NCBI RefSeq assembly: GCF_001305575.3
Contig: NZ_CP012373.2
Coordinates: 868,001 to 932,000, forward strand
Length of the DNA stretch: 64,000 nucleotides
Origin: Beggiatoa leptomitoformis
GTDB lineage: Bacteria; Pseudomonadota; Gammaproteobacteria; Beggiatoales; Beggiatoaceae
Direction: 5' to 3'
The notes under the pieces: model-generated
The model's database searches: none
The model's input: only the letters and a program-made list of their open reading frames with translations
What the model was told of the DNA's origin: nothing
Position numbers and translations under genes: made by a program
Part shown: positions 9,739 through 19,145 of the stretch, piece by piece
Layout: the number at the start of each line of letters is the position of its first letter
Position numbering within the stretch: position 1 is the first letter of the stretch

Positions 9739-10950
9739 TTAAAACTTGAATTGTGTAATCATGTCGTAAATAGGCCCTAATACTGACAGCATGACCCACC
9801 CTAATAAAGTGCCTAAAATAATTGTCATGACAGGCTCTATCATCGTTTGAATTTTTTCAATTGATTCACCGACTTCACGATTATAAAAATAACTGATGTT
9901 TTCCAGTGCGGCATCTAATTCGCCTGTACTTTCGCCAACTTTTACCATCCGCAAAACTAAGGGTGGAAATAAACTTACCCGTTCAAAACTTTCACTAATG
10001 CTCACCCCATCAGCAATATGGTCATACACCTGTTGAATGGCGGATTCTATAACTAGGTTTCCTGCTAAGGCTTTGCTAATTTTGAGTCCATCTAAAACGG
10101 TAATCCCTGCACCATAAAGCAGTGCGAAGAAATTGGCGAAGCGTGCCAAAATAATTTTTTCTAAAATAGGCCCTATCAGCCAAACCCTCAGCTTCAATAA
10201 ATCAATTTTAAAACAAAGCCGTTGGCTTCTACGCATCGCAAACTTAAGCAGAAAAAATAGTAATATAGGTGTTAATAATACAATATACCAATAGTTGACT
10301 AAAAAGTCAGAAACCACGATTAATAAGCGTGTATGCCATGGTAGTTGATACCCCATGGACATATTTTGAATAAAGGCAATTAGTTGTGGAACAAGATAAG
10401 TCATTAAAAAGAAAAAAACGCCAATAACAACAACAGCAACAAAACTGGGGTACATGAGTAGTTTTTTAGTTTTTGCAATGAGTTCATCATGCCATTTTAA
10501 GGTATTGGTTAAATGTTGAAAAACGCTAACTAATTGACCACTTTCTTCGCCTGCAAAAATCAAGTTGATAAAAACCATGTCAAAGATGCTTGGATAGCTT
10601 CGCATTGCTTCAGAAAGGGTTTTTCCGCCTTGAATATCCTCTATCAATCCGCTCAATACCTCGCGCATATAAGACTGGGGTAAACTGTCACGTAAATCAG
10701 TGAGTCCGTCTAATAAAGGAACACCCGCACGACTTAAATGCTCCATATAAAAACAAAAAGTAATCAGGTCTTGGCGAGTAATTTTGCGGCGAGCATGGCG
10801 ATTATAGGTTTGTTTTATACGGTAATGAATTAAATCTAAACCCATTTTCTCTAGCCGATGCTCTAGTTCATTGATATTGTTCGCATCAATGCTTCCTTCC
10901 ATTACGCGCCCGCGTCCATCCATTGCTCGGTAAGCATATTTTTGTACCAT
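9739..10950 (-). CDS. type II secretion / type IV pilus inner-membrane protein GspF/PilC
   Basis: Polytopic inner-membrane platform protein of 403 residues with two copies of the T2SSF domain. The first includes FCFYMEHLSRAGVPLLDGL and FAGEESGQL at about residues 65-150; the second includes FANFFALLYGAGITVLDGL and VKVGESTGELD at about 265-345. Three hydrophobic helices (about 167-190, 215-235, 373-393) complete the fold. It organises the pseudopilus or pilus base around the ATPase. Whether it belongs to type II secretion or to a pilus cannot be told from this gene alone. gspG is 7 kb away on the same strand, and the gene just downstream is PilM/GspL-like. Confidence 0.9.
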   Translation of the reverse strand: MVQKYAYRAMDGRGRVMEGSIDANNINELEHRLEKMGLDLIHYRIKQTYNRHARRKITRQDLITFCFYMEHLSRAGVPLLDGLTDLRDSLPQSYMREVLSGLIEDIQGGKTLSEAMRSYPSIFDMVFINLIFAGEESGQLVSVFQHLTNTLKWHDELIAKTKKLLMYPSFVAVVVIGVFFFLMTYLVPQLIAFIQNMSMGYQLPWHTRLLIVVSDFLVNYWYIVLLTPILLFFLLKFAMRRSQRLCFKIDLLKLRVWLIGPILEKIILARFANFFALLYGAGITVLDGLKISKALAGNLVIESAIQQVYDHIADGVSISESFERVSLFPPLVLRMVKVGESTGELDAALENISYFYNREVGESIEKIQTMIEPVMTIILGTLLGWVMLSVLGPIYDMITQFKF

Positions 10951-11157
10951 GATGAATCCGACTCAATTTAATTAGTGGGGTATTCTACAATGAGACAAAT
11001 TGTAGTCTTTATACAAAATTATCCCTATTGTTCTATTGTTTGAAATATCATCTAATGAACCCCTTATTTTAGTAGTTAATGATAATTAATAGTATATATT
11101 ATAATTAGTTAATTATATTTATTTATCAAAAATAGTATTTTTAAGGAATATCATTAT

Positions 11158-13245
11158 ATGTATAGAAAGATAATATTAAGTGGCTTACTGATATTGGGTT
11201 TAGTGCCGATTGCAAACGCAATAGAAATGCCTTTGTTGGGTAAATCACCTTTGATTAACTTGGTGAATTTTAATATTCTTCCCGATTTTCTATCGTTTAG
11301 TGGCGGTGGGAGTGTGGATGGTTTGCCATTTCAGTCAGAATTAAATGTGATTGAAGGACAAGCGATAACATTAAAAACCATTTTAACGGTGAGTTCTAAA
11401 ATAGCGCAAAACCCTGCGGATATTTTTGTTTTAGCTGAATATAATGGTGCTACATTCGTCATCAGCCATGACAATGATACGGGTGCAATCAAACTGGAAG
11501 CATGGCAAGGAATTACACAGATTAAACCTTTTATGTCTGTAGAATCCTTTCTATCCCCCGTAGAAGTGCCTATCTATGAAGGGGCTTTGTTAAAGGGGGG
11601 AGTAACGGTTTATGTGGGTTACCGTTGGGATGCTTATGTAGGAACATCGCCAGCTATTAATATTCGTGTCAATAGCCAAACACCGACCGCCTTAACGGGG
11701 GATTTTATCGCACAACTGGGATTTTTACCGAATCCTGATGGCTTTGGTTTTGAAAACTATGGCGATGTGCAAGCAACCGATTTAAACGACCAAGACATTG
11801 TTGATTTTTTGGGACGCGCACAAGCCTGTCATTTAACCGCTGATGGTGCATGTGTTTTAAAAGCAACGGCACAACGACAAAAACAGGAGTGGTTGGAAGG
11901 TATGACAGGTGGGCATTGTTATGGAATGGCACTAGCAAGCACTGCTTTATTTACAAAAAAGATAAAGCCTGAACAATATCAGGAGAATATAACACAACCC
12001 ATTCGATTGTTGAAAAACAGTATTCGTAAGGATATTGCTCGTTATTTTGTCATGCAGAGTTTAACCAATATTCAAGCCTTAATTAATGCAACAAAAACGC
12101 CTAATGAAGTGTTAGATGCAGTCATAACAGGCATGAAAAATGGCGACCCTATTGCGATTCTCACTATCTACAACAATCAGAAAGAAGGTGGACACGCGAT
12201 TACACCGTATGCCGTACAGGATAAGGGCAATGGTGAAGTGTGGATTTATGTCTATGATAACAATTATCCTGATGATAGTTCACGAATTGTAAAGATTAAT
12301 CGAGATATGAATACATGGGTTTATGAGGGAGCAACCATTAATCCAAGTGAACCTGCTTCAAGCTATTTTGGAGATGCCGTTACTAAAACGTTAGGGGCTA
12401 TTCCACTATCTGCTCACGATAATCCCGGTATTTATCAGCTAGATGTTGCAGAGTTACGGTTACATTCTAAACAAGCGCGAATGCTGGTAACAAATGCAGC
12501 AGAACAACGGATTGGTTTTGATTTTACAACAGGGGTTTTTATTAATGAAATTGCAGGTGCTGAATTTCGGTTGAGTTTAGATGACGGTACGCCCCCTGCC
12601 TATTTAGTTCCATTAATGGCATTTACACCACCCAGTAATAGTAGTGATGCGTTAGACCAATATTTACAAGTAATTCAAGACCAATCTTTAAGTGTTGAAA
12701 TAGGCTTATTAGAAACCTCAGCCCTTGCAACCCAAGCACCTTTTGGATTTAGTATTAAGGGAAAAGAAGGTTTTGCGGGTTTTGAAAATATTCAATTGTC
12801 AGCTAGCGAACATTTGTATGTTGGCGTACATCCATCAGGACGTTTTGTTTATATTGGTAGCAATACCCAACTCACTAACTTACCCACCGTCTTTTTAACC
12901 ATCAACGATGATAATACACAAGCCAGTTATGAGTATGAAATTAGCAATATCCAGTTAGCACAAGGACAAGAATTTGCACTGCTGTTTAACGAAGATAACA
13001 GCTTATTAGTCATGAGTGTTTCCAAAGATGGTGACAATGTCGCACGTTTAGACAGCAGTGCTTACAGCTTGAAAATGAAAAAAGTCAATGCTGAAGGACA
13101 AGCCATTGCTCAACAACAACAGATAACATTACCTGCTAATGCACGTTCAACCTTACGTGCTATTACATGGGAAAGTGAAAACACAAGAACGCGTCAACTT
13201 TCTGAAAATATTGGTAAAATTGAGATAACAACAATCAGTAAATAA
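11158..13245 (+). CDS. secreted protein with candidate papain-like Cys-His-Asp domain
   Basis: A 695-residue exported protein. Residues 1-21 are a signal peptide (basic start, hydrophobic core, IANA cleavage-like end). A beta-rich N-terminal region (about 60-175) is followed by an alpha/beta domain with GGHCYGMALAS (C254), GGHAITPYAV (H346) and IYVYDNNYP (D367). The Cys at a helix start, the His on a strand preceded by Gly-Gly, and the Asp/Asn on the next strand are the order seen in papain-fold peptidases and C39-like proteins. The C-terminal 300 residues look like two beta-sandwich domains. The upstream gap (10951-11157) is very AT-rich and AAGGA lies 12 bases before the ATG. No activity is proven; it could be a protease, an amidase or an inactive binding module. 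Confidence 0.7.
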   Translation: MYRKIILSGLLILGLVPIANAIEMPLLGKSPLINLVNFNILPDFLSFSGGGSVDGLPFQSELNVIEGQAITLKTILTVSSKIAQNPADIFVLAEYNGATFVISHDNDTGAIKLEAWQGITQIKPFMSVESFLSPVEVPIYEGALLKGGVTVYVGYRWDAYVGTSPAINIRVNSQTPTALTGDFIAQLGFLPNPDGFGFENYGDVQATDLNDQDIVDFLGRAQACHLTADGACVLKATAQRQKQEWLEGMTGGHCYGMALASTALFTKKIKPEQYQENITQPIRLLKNSIRKDIARYFVMQSLTNIQALINATKTPNEVLDAVITGMKNGDPIAILTIYNNQKEGGHAITPYAVQDKGNGEVWIYVYDNNYPDDSSRIVKINRDMNTWVYEGATINPSEPASSYFGDAVTKTLGAIPLSAHDNPGIYQLDVAELRLHSKQARMLVTNAAEQRIGFDFTTGVFINEIAGAEFRLSLDDGTPPAYLVPLMAFTPPSNSSDALDQYLQVIQDQSLSVEIGLLETSALATQAPFGFSIKGKEGFAGFENIQLSASEHLYVGVHPSGRFVYIGSNTQLTNLPTVFLTINDDNTQASYEYEISNIQLAQGQEFALLFNEDNSLLVMSVSKDGDNVARLDSSAYSLKMKKVNAEGQAIAQQQQITLPANARSTLRAITWESENTRTRQLSENIGKIEITTISK

Positions 13246-13265
13246 CCTGCCTTTGTAACAACATA

Positions 13266-13306
13266 ACAAAGCAAGAACAGATAAGTTGTTCTTGCTTTGT
13301 CGTTTT
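13266..13306 (+). terminator. intrinsic terminator
   Basis: Perfect 14-bp arms ACAAAGCAAGAACA (13266-13279) and TGTTCTTGCTTTGT (13287-13300) with a 7-base loop, followed by CGTTTT, 20 bases after the stop of the secreted protein. Confidence 0.8.
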
Positions 13307-13456
13307 CTGCCGCCTGCAATCTGATTCTGCCTTAACATTGGCTAGATTTTCTCGACAAGGCTTCCTATTCTTGCATTATGATATTGTTTCTTGTCGAACA
13401 ACACGCATCACACATACAACAATAATCTTATACACCACCAAACGCGATTTAAAACA

Positions 13457-14470
13457 ATGATGTCAACGCAGTTACACTCTTGCATTCAAATAAAAGCACC
13501 TGCCCGTTTACACTTAGGTTTTTTAGACTTACACGGAGGATTAGGCAGGCGTTTTGGCAGTCTAGGCTTAACCCTAGATAAACCTTACACACAAATTACG
13601 TTAAGTCACGCGCCAGAATTAAGCGTTAGTGGTTATGGTAGTCAACGGGTTGCGACATACACCCAACATTTTTGTAAACACCTAAACCTACCAACAAGCT
13701 TAAAAATACACCTACAACAGGCGATTCCCGAACACGTAGGCTTAGGTTCAGGAACACAATTATCCCTTGCGGTTGGTGTTGGTATTGCGCGTTATTTTGA
13801 ATTACCGCTCAATGTGCGAGAAATCGCCAGTTTATTAGAACGTGGCGCGCGCTCAGGGATTGGTGTTGCAGCTTTTGAACAAGGCGGCGTTATTTTAGAT
13901 GGTGGTCGTTCAAACCATGATATTCTCCCTCCTCCGCTCATTGCCCGCCTACCGTTTCCAACTAACTGGCGAATTTTATTGATTTTTGATGAACAACGGC
14001 AGGGCGTGCATGGTGAACAAGAAGTTTCTGCTTTTCGTCATTTACCCCCTTTTCCACCCGAACGCGCAGCGCATTTATGCCGTTTAATCTTAATGCAAGC
14101 CTTGCCCGCATTAGCCTTAGCAGAATTAAACCGCTTTGGATTAGCAATTGCCGAATTACAACGGGTTGTTGGAGACCACTTTGCTGAAGCACAAGGCGGG
14201 CGATTTACCAGTCCAACCGTTGCACGCATTCTCAATTACTTAGAACAACAAGGAGTCACGGGTGTTGGACAAAGCTCTTGGGGACCCACAGGTTTTGCCA
14301 TTGTAGAAAGTCAAACACAAGCAGAACAATTGTTAAACCACTTACAAAAACAGTTTCTACCCAACAATAACGCATTAAAATTCATGATATGTAAAGGAAA
14401 AAATGAGGGCGGTAGCATCCAAGAGGAGAATATCACAACCCTTAATACCTGCCTCTCCGAACTACAATAA
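13457..14470 (+). CDS. beta-ribofuranosylaminobenzene 5'-phosphate synthase-like GHMP protein
   Basis: A GHMP-kinase-fold protein of about 337 residues. APARLHLGFLDLHGGLGRRFGS near the N-terminus, the glycine-rich loop PEHVGLGSGTQLSLAVG, the segment ERGARSGIGVAAFEQGGVILDGG and the C-terminal GVGQSSWGPTGFA all match the beta-RFAP synthase family. In archaea and methylotrophic proteobacteria this enzyme condenses 4-hydroxybenzoate or 4-aminobenzoate with PRPP in tetrahydromethanopterin synthesis. The ORF extends upstream to a TTG at 13391, but the ATG pair at 13457/13460 precedes the conserved part and is preferred. No other methanopterin gene is in the window, so the pathway is inferred from this one family member. 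Confidence 0.83.
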   Translation: MMSTQLHSCIQIKAPARLHLGFLDLHGGLGRRFGSLGLTLDKPYTQITLSHAPELSVSGYGSQRVATYTQHFCKHLNLPTSLKIHLQQAIPEHVGLGSGTQLSLAVGVGIARYFELPLNVREIASLLERGARSGIGVAAFEQGGVILDGGRSNHDILPPPLIARLPFPTNWRILLIFDEQRQGVHGEQEVSAFRHLPPFPPERAAHLCRLILMQALPALALAELNRFGLAIAELQRVVGDHFAEAQGGRFTSPTVARILNYLEQQGVTGVGQSSWGPTGFAIVESQTQAEQLLNHLQKQFLPNNNALKFMICKGKNEGGSIQEENITTLNTCLSELQ

Positions 14471-14496
14471 TCCCGTCGATATCCCCCTTCTTTACT

Positions 14497-14516
14497 TGTG
14501 CGACAACTGTCGCACA
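14497..14516. promoter_or_regulatory. perfect 8-bp inverted repeat upstream of nifH
   Basis: TGTGCGAC (14497-14504), AACT, GTCGCACA (14509-14516). It is perfectly symmetric, 27 bases after the stop of the GHMP gene and about 200 bases upstream of the nifH sigma-54 promoter. No T-run follows, so an operator is as likely as a terminator. Its TGT and ACA ends are 14 bases apart, not the 10 of a NifA site. Confidence 0.55.
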
Positions 14517-14576
14517 GCATCTTTAGACGATTCTAAATCCGACAAAAACCATAGGCATACCTAAAAAAGGAGCTTT

Positions 14577-14592
14577 TGTAATCAAGCATACA
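14577..14592 (+). promoter_or_regulatory. candidate NifA upstream activating site
   Basis: TGT-N10-ACA at 14577-14592, about 100 bases upstream of the -24 element, the usual distance for NifA binding. The central T often seen in the N10 is absent, so the match is to the minimal consensus only. Confidence 0.55.
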
Positions 14593-14690
14593 ATGCCTTT
14601 TTTACTTTGTAGCACATCCTACCTAATAAAACAGCCACAAACAAACGCTAAAAACAATATAAATCAATATATTATTGCTATTTTTAAAAT

Positions 14691-14706
14691 TGGCACACTG
14701 CTTGCC
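14691..14706 (+). promoter_or_regulatory. sigma-54 promoter of nifH
   Basis: TGGCAC-N5-TTGC at 14691-14705 matches the -24/-12 consensus exactly. Transcription should start near 14717, giving a leader of about 45 bases before the nifH ATG at 14762. Confidence 0.9.
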
Positions 14707-14749
14707 ATATACAAGTTGCGACAATCAAGTCCCTCTCTCATTATTTTAA

Positions 14750-15652
<903 letters not shown>

Positions 15653-15668
15653 TTTATCTGAGTTTGTT

Positions 15669-15740
15669 TTGTAGGATGGATTGATGTATTCAAACACCCC
15701 CTACTTGTAGGGGGCTGTTTCAGGAAGATTCATCCTACAA
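15669..15740. other. nested hairpin between nifH and nifD
   Basis: Outer arms TTGTAGGATG (15669-15678) and CATCCTACAA (15731-15740) enclose an inner stem CCCCCTAC (15697-15704), TT, GTAGGGGG (15707-15714), itself extended by AAACA/TGTTT (15692-15696 and 15716-15720). It is followed by TTTTAATAAAA. It could terminate most nifH transcripts or protect the 3' end of nifH mRNA. The terminal inverted repeat could also mark a small mobile palindrome. Confidence 0.75.
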
Positions 15741-15786
15741 TTTTAATAAAAAATTTTAGTATCGAATTCCATTCACTCCCGCGGTG

Positions 15787-15798
15787 CTACAGATTGGT
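15787..15798 (+). repeat. nifD leader motif (shared with nifK)
   Basis: CTACAGATTGGT, 24 bases before the nifD ATG, recurs identically before nifK (17416-17427). In both places it is followed by a GTG/CGG-rich stretch. Function unknown. Confidence 0.6.
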
Positions 15799-15822
15799 GG
15801 TGGCGGGAATCAGGAGAAAGTC

Positions 15823-17304
15823 ATGACAGTAATGACACGCGAAGAAACTGAAGCCCTTATTCAAGAGGTGTTAGAAGTTTATCCCGAAGACGCTAAGAAA
15901 GACCGTGCCAAACACTTAGCCGTTAACGACACCTCATTGGAAAAATCCAATAAATGTATCACCTCCAATAAAAAATCTTTACCTGGTGTCATGACCATTC
16001 GTGGCTGTGCCTACGCAGGTTCTAAAGGGGTGGTGTGGGGTCCGATTAAGGACATGATTCATATTTCTCACGGTCCCGTCGGCTGTGGTCAATATTCTCG
16101 TGCAGGTCGTCGTAACTACTACATTGGTACAACAGGTGTTAATACCTTCGTGACCATGAACTTTACTTCTGACTTCCAAGAGAAAGACATCGTTTTCGGT
16201 GGTGACAAAAAGTTAGACAAGTTAATCGACGAAATCGAAGTTTTATTCCCTTTAAACAAAGGCATCAGTGTTCAATCTGAATGTCCTATCGGTTTAATTG
16301 GTGACGACATTGAAGCCGTTTCCAAGAAGAAAGGCAAGCTGTATAACAAACCTGTTGTCCCTGTCCGTTGCGAAGGCTTCCGCGGTGTTTCTCAATCCTT
16401 AGGACACCACATTGCAAACGACGCAGTGCGTGATTGGGTATTACATCGTCGTGATGAAGACAACTCCTTCCAAAGCACCCCTTATGATGTCGCTGTTATT
16501 GGTGACTACAACATCGGTGGTGATGCTTGGGCATCTCGTACCCTGTTAGAAGAAATGGGCTTACGGGTTGTCGCACAATGGTCTGGTGACGGCTCCTTAG
16601 CAGAAATGGAATTAACCCCAAAGGTTAAGCTCAATCTGTTACATTGTTACCGCTCCATGAACTACATTTCTCGCCACATGGAAGAGAAGTATGGGATTCC
16701 ATGGGTAGAGTATAACTTCTTCGGTCCTACCAAGATTGCTGAATCCTTACGTAAGATTGCGTCCTTCTTTGATGACAAGATCAAACAAGGTGCAGAGCGT
16801 GTTATCGCCCGCTATGAAGGCATGATGAAAGAAGTCATCGCTAAATACCGCCCCCGTTTAGAAGGCAAACGGGTGATGTTATATGTCGGTGGTTTACGTC
16901 CTCGTCACACCATCGGTGCGTATGAAGATTTAGGCATGGAAGTGGTTGGTGCAGGGTATGAATTCGCACACAATGACGACTATGACCGCACAATCAAGGA
17001 AATGGGCGATGCAACCCTGTTATATGATGACGTAACAGGCTTCGAGTTTGAAGAATTCGTCAAGAAAATCAAACCTGATTTAATCGGTTCTGGGATTAAA
17101 GAGAAATTCATTTTCCAAAAAATGGGTATTCCTTTCCGTCAAATGCACTCATGGGATTACTCTGGTCCTTACCATGGTTATGATGGTTTTGCCATTTTCG
17201 CCCGCGATATGGACATGACTCTCAATAATCCTTGTTGGAACAAATTACATGCGCCTTGGGCAAATGCTGTTGAAGCTGAGCAAAAAGTAGCAGTAAACGG
17301 TTAA
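15823..17304 (+). CDS. nifD: nitrogenase MoFe protein alpha chain
   Basis: Catalytic alpha subunit of dinitrogenase. The 493-residue protein keeps the residue numbering I recall for Azotobacter vinelandii: P-cluster ligands C62, C88 and C154, FeMo-cofactor ligands C275 and H442, and K426 in GSGIKEK near homocitrate. The open frame begins 39 bases earlier with a GTG at 15784, but the ATG at 15823 has AGGAG 6 bases upstream and gives the standard N-terminus. It lies 170 bases after nifH, separated by a strong hairpin, and a second hairpin pair follows its stop. Complete, with no sign of vnf/anf ancestry. Confidence 0.99.
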   Translation: MTVMTREETEALIQEVLEVYPEDAKKDRAKHLAVNDTSLEKSNKCITSNKKSLPGVMTIRGCAYAGSKGVVWGPIKDMIHISHGPVGCGQYSRAGRRNYYIGTTGVNTFVTMNFTSDFQEKDIVFGGDKKLDKLIDEIEVLFPLNKGISVQSECPIGLIGDDIEAVSKKKGKLYNKPVVPVRCEGFRGVSQSLGHHIANDAVRDWVLHRRDEDNSFQSTPYDVAVIGDYNIGGDAWASRTLLEEMGLRVVAQWSGDGSLAEMELTPKVKLNLLHCYRSMNYISRHMEEKYGIPWVEYNFFGPTKIAESLRKIASFFDDKIKQGAERVIARYEGMMKEVIAKYRPRLEGKRVMLYVGGLRPRHTIGAYEDLGMEVVGAGYEFAHNDDYDRTIKEMGDATLLYDDVTGFEFEEFVKKIKPDLIGSGIKEKFIFQKMGIPFRQMHSWDYSGPYHGYDGFAIFARDMDMTLNNPCWNKLHAPWANAVEAEQKVAVNG

Positions 17305-17321
17305 TCGTTTGGAAAACGGGT

Positions 17322-17391
17322 GGTGCAGTACTTACTGCACCCCATTTAAAGAAGTAAAGGGTAAGACTATTTTACCTTGGCAGTTTTACCC
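17322..17391. other. two hairpins between nifD and nifK
   Basis: First stem: GGTGCAGTA (17322-17330), CT, TACTGCACC (17333-17341). Second: GGGTAAGACT (17359-17368) with AGTTTTACCC (17382-17391), one mismatch. Neither has a T-run. They could set mRNA stability or allow partial read-through to nifK. Confidence 0.6.
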
Positions 17392-17415
17392 ACCTGTTAT
17401 CATTCAAGACCGTAT

Positions 17416-17427
17416 CTACAGATTGGT
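17416..17427 (+). repeat. nifK leader motif (shared with nifD)
   Basis: CTACAGATTGGT, 20 bases before the nifK ATG, identical to 15787-15798. Its partial complement AATCTGTAG occurs at 19012-19020, across the nifK stop codon. Confidence 0.6.
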
Positions 17428-17447
17428 AGTGCGGTGGAGCTTTAATC

Positions 17448-19013
17448 ATGCAGAACGTTGAAAAAATCCAGCCCAGCTATCCTTTGTTCCGCGACGACGA
17501 GTATAAAGACAACCTCACGCGCAAAAAAACCTACGAAGAAGTTTACTCTCCCGAAAAAATTAAAGAAGTTTTCGAATGGACAACTTCTGAAGAGTACAAA
17601 GAACTCAACTTCAAACGTGAAGCTTTGACTGTCAACCCTGCCAAAGCCTGCCAACCCTTAGGTGCTGTTTTATGTGCGTTAGGCTTTGAAAAAACCCTGC
17701 CTTATGTACATGGTTCTCAAGGATGTGTTGCTTACTTCCGTACCTACTTCAACCGTCATTTCAGAGAGCCTGTTGCCTGTGTTTCTGACTCCATGACCGA
17801 AGATGCAGCTGTGTTCGGTGGTCAGAAGAATATGTTTGCTGGTTTAGAAAACGCGAAAGCATTGTACAAACCCGATATGATTGCAGTGTCCACAACCTGT
17901 ATGGCTGAAGTCATCGGTGACGACCTCAACGCATTCATCAACAACGCGAAAAAAGACGGTCGTGTTCCTCAAGAATACCCTACTCCTTTTGCGCATACCC
18001 CCAGCTTTGTTGGCAGCCATGTAACTGGCTGGGACAACATGTTTGAAGGTATTGCTCGTTACTTCACCTTAAATTACATGGAAGGTAAAGTAGTTGGTAG
18101 CAACGGTAAATTAAACGTTGTCCCCGGTTTTGAAACCTACTTAGGTAATTACCGTGTTATTCACCGTATGTTGGACGAAATGGGTGTTAAACACACCATG
18201 TTATGTGATCCAACAGAAGTGTTAGATACCCCTGCTGATGGTCAATTCCGCATGTATTCTGGCGGTACCACCCAAGCAGAAATTAAAGATGCACCTAACG
18301 CCATCAATACCCTGTTATTACAACCTTGGCAGTTAGAAAAAACCAAGAAATATGTAGAAAACACTTGGCATCATGATATTCCTAAATTCAATATTCCTAT
18401 GGGTTTAGAGTGGACAGATGATTTCTTGATGAAAATTTCTGAAGTCACAGGCAAGCCAGTTCCTGCTTCTTTAACTAAAGAACGTGGTCGCTTAGTTGAC
18501 ATGATGATGGATTCCCATACATGGTTACACGGCAAAAAATTCGCCATTTGGGGTGATCCAGACTTCACCTTAGGCTTGACCAAATTCTTATTAGAACTCG
18601 GTGCTGAACCTATCCATATTCTTTCCAACAACGCCAACAAGCGTTGGGCAAAAGCCACCCAAAAAGTGTTGGATGATTCTCCATACGGTAAAGACTGTGA
18701 AGTTCATATTGGTAAAGACTTATGGCACATGCGTTCCTTAGTATTCACCAAGAAACCAGACTTCATGATTGGTAACTCCTACGGCAAGTTCATTCAACGT
18801 GATACCCTCTTCAAGGGTAAAGAGTTTGAAGTTCCTCTAATCCGTATTGGCTTCCCCATTTTTGATCGTCATCACTTACATCGTATGACAACCATGGGTT
18901 ATGAAGGCGCAATGTACATGTTGACAACCATTGTCAACGAAATCATGCACCGCCTTGATGAAGAAACCCGTGGTATGGGTACAACAGATTATAACTACGA
19001 CTTAGTTCGTTAA
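17448..19013 (+). CDS. nifK: nitrogenase MoFe protein beta chain
   Basis: Beta subunit of dinitrogenase, which shares the P-cluster with NifD. The 521-residue protein has C68, C93 and C151 at the three P-cluster positions, two less than the Azotobacter numbers I recall, with flanking motifs KACQPLGAVLCALGF, VHGSQGCVAYFRTY and STTCMAEVIGDD. The long N-terminal extension typical of Mo-type NifK is present (first 60 residues). The start at 17448 follows GGTGGAG by about 9 bases. Codon use is even with nifH and nifD. A strong hairpin ends the segment. Confidence 0.99.
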   Translation: MQNVEKIQPSYPLFRDDEYKDNLTRKKTYEEVYSPEKIKEVFEWTTSEEYKELNFKREALTVNPAKACQPLGAVLCALGFEKTLPYVHGSQGCVAYFRTYFNRHFREPVACVSDSMTEDAAVFGGQKNMFAGLENAKALYKPDMIAVSTTCMAEVIGDDLNAFINNAKKDGRVPQEYPTPFAHTPSFVGSHVTGWDNMFEGIARYFTLNYMEGKVVGSNGKLNVVPGFETYLGNYRVIHRMLDEMGVKHTMLCDPTEVLDTPADGQFRMYSGGTTQAEIKDAPNAINTLLLQPWQLEKTKKYVENTWHHDIPKFNIPMGLEWTDDFLMKISEVTGKPVPASLTKERGRLVDMMMDSHTWLHGKKFAIWGDPDFTLGLTKFLLELGAEPIHILSNNANKRWAKATQKVLDDSPYGKDCEVHIGKDLWHMRSLVFTKKPDFMIGNSYGKFIQRDTLFKGKEFEVPLIRIGFPIFDRHHLHRMTTMGYEGAMYMLTTIVNEIMHRLDEETRGMGTTDYNYDLVR

Positions 19014-19033
19014 TCTGTAGGTAGCGCTTAAGG

Positions 19034-19064
19034 AAGGTGTGTTGATACACTATCAACACACCTT
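19034..19064 (+). terminator. hairpin after nifK
   Basis: Perfect 14-bp arms AAGGTGTGTTGATA (19034-19047) and its complement (19051-19064) with a 3-base loop, followed by AATTTC. Position and strength fit a terminator or 3' stabiliser of the nifHDK message. The T-run is poor. Confidence 0.7.
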
Positions 19065-19145
19065 AATTTCATCTTATAACGTCAACACAAACGGCGTTTT
19101 CATATAATAATAAACCTACCCGACTAAGCTCATAAGGAAAATCCA

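Noticed and set aside
15678-15700. TTGAT...TCAA as an FNR site between nifH and nifD
   Set aside because: The right half lacks the expected ATCAA, and it lies within a larger palindrome that explains the bases.
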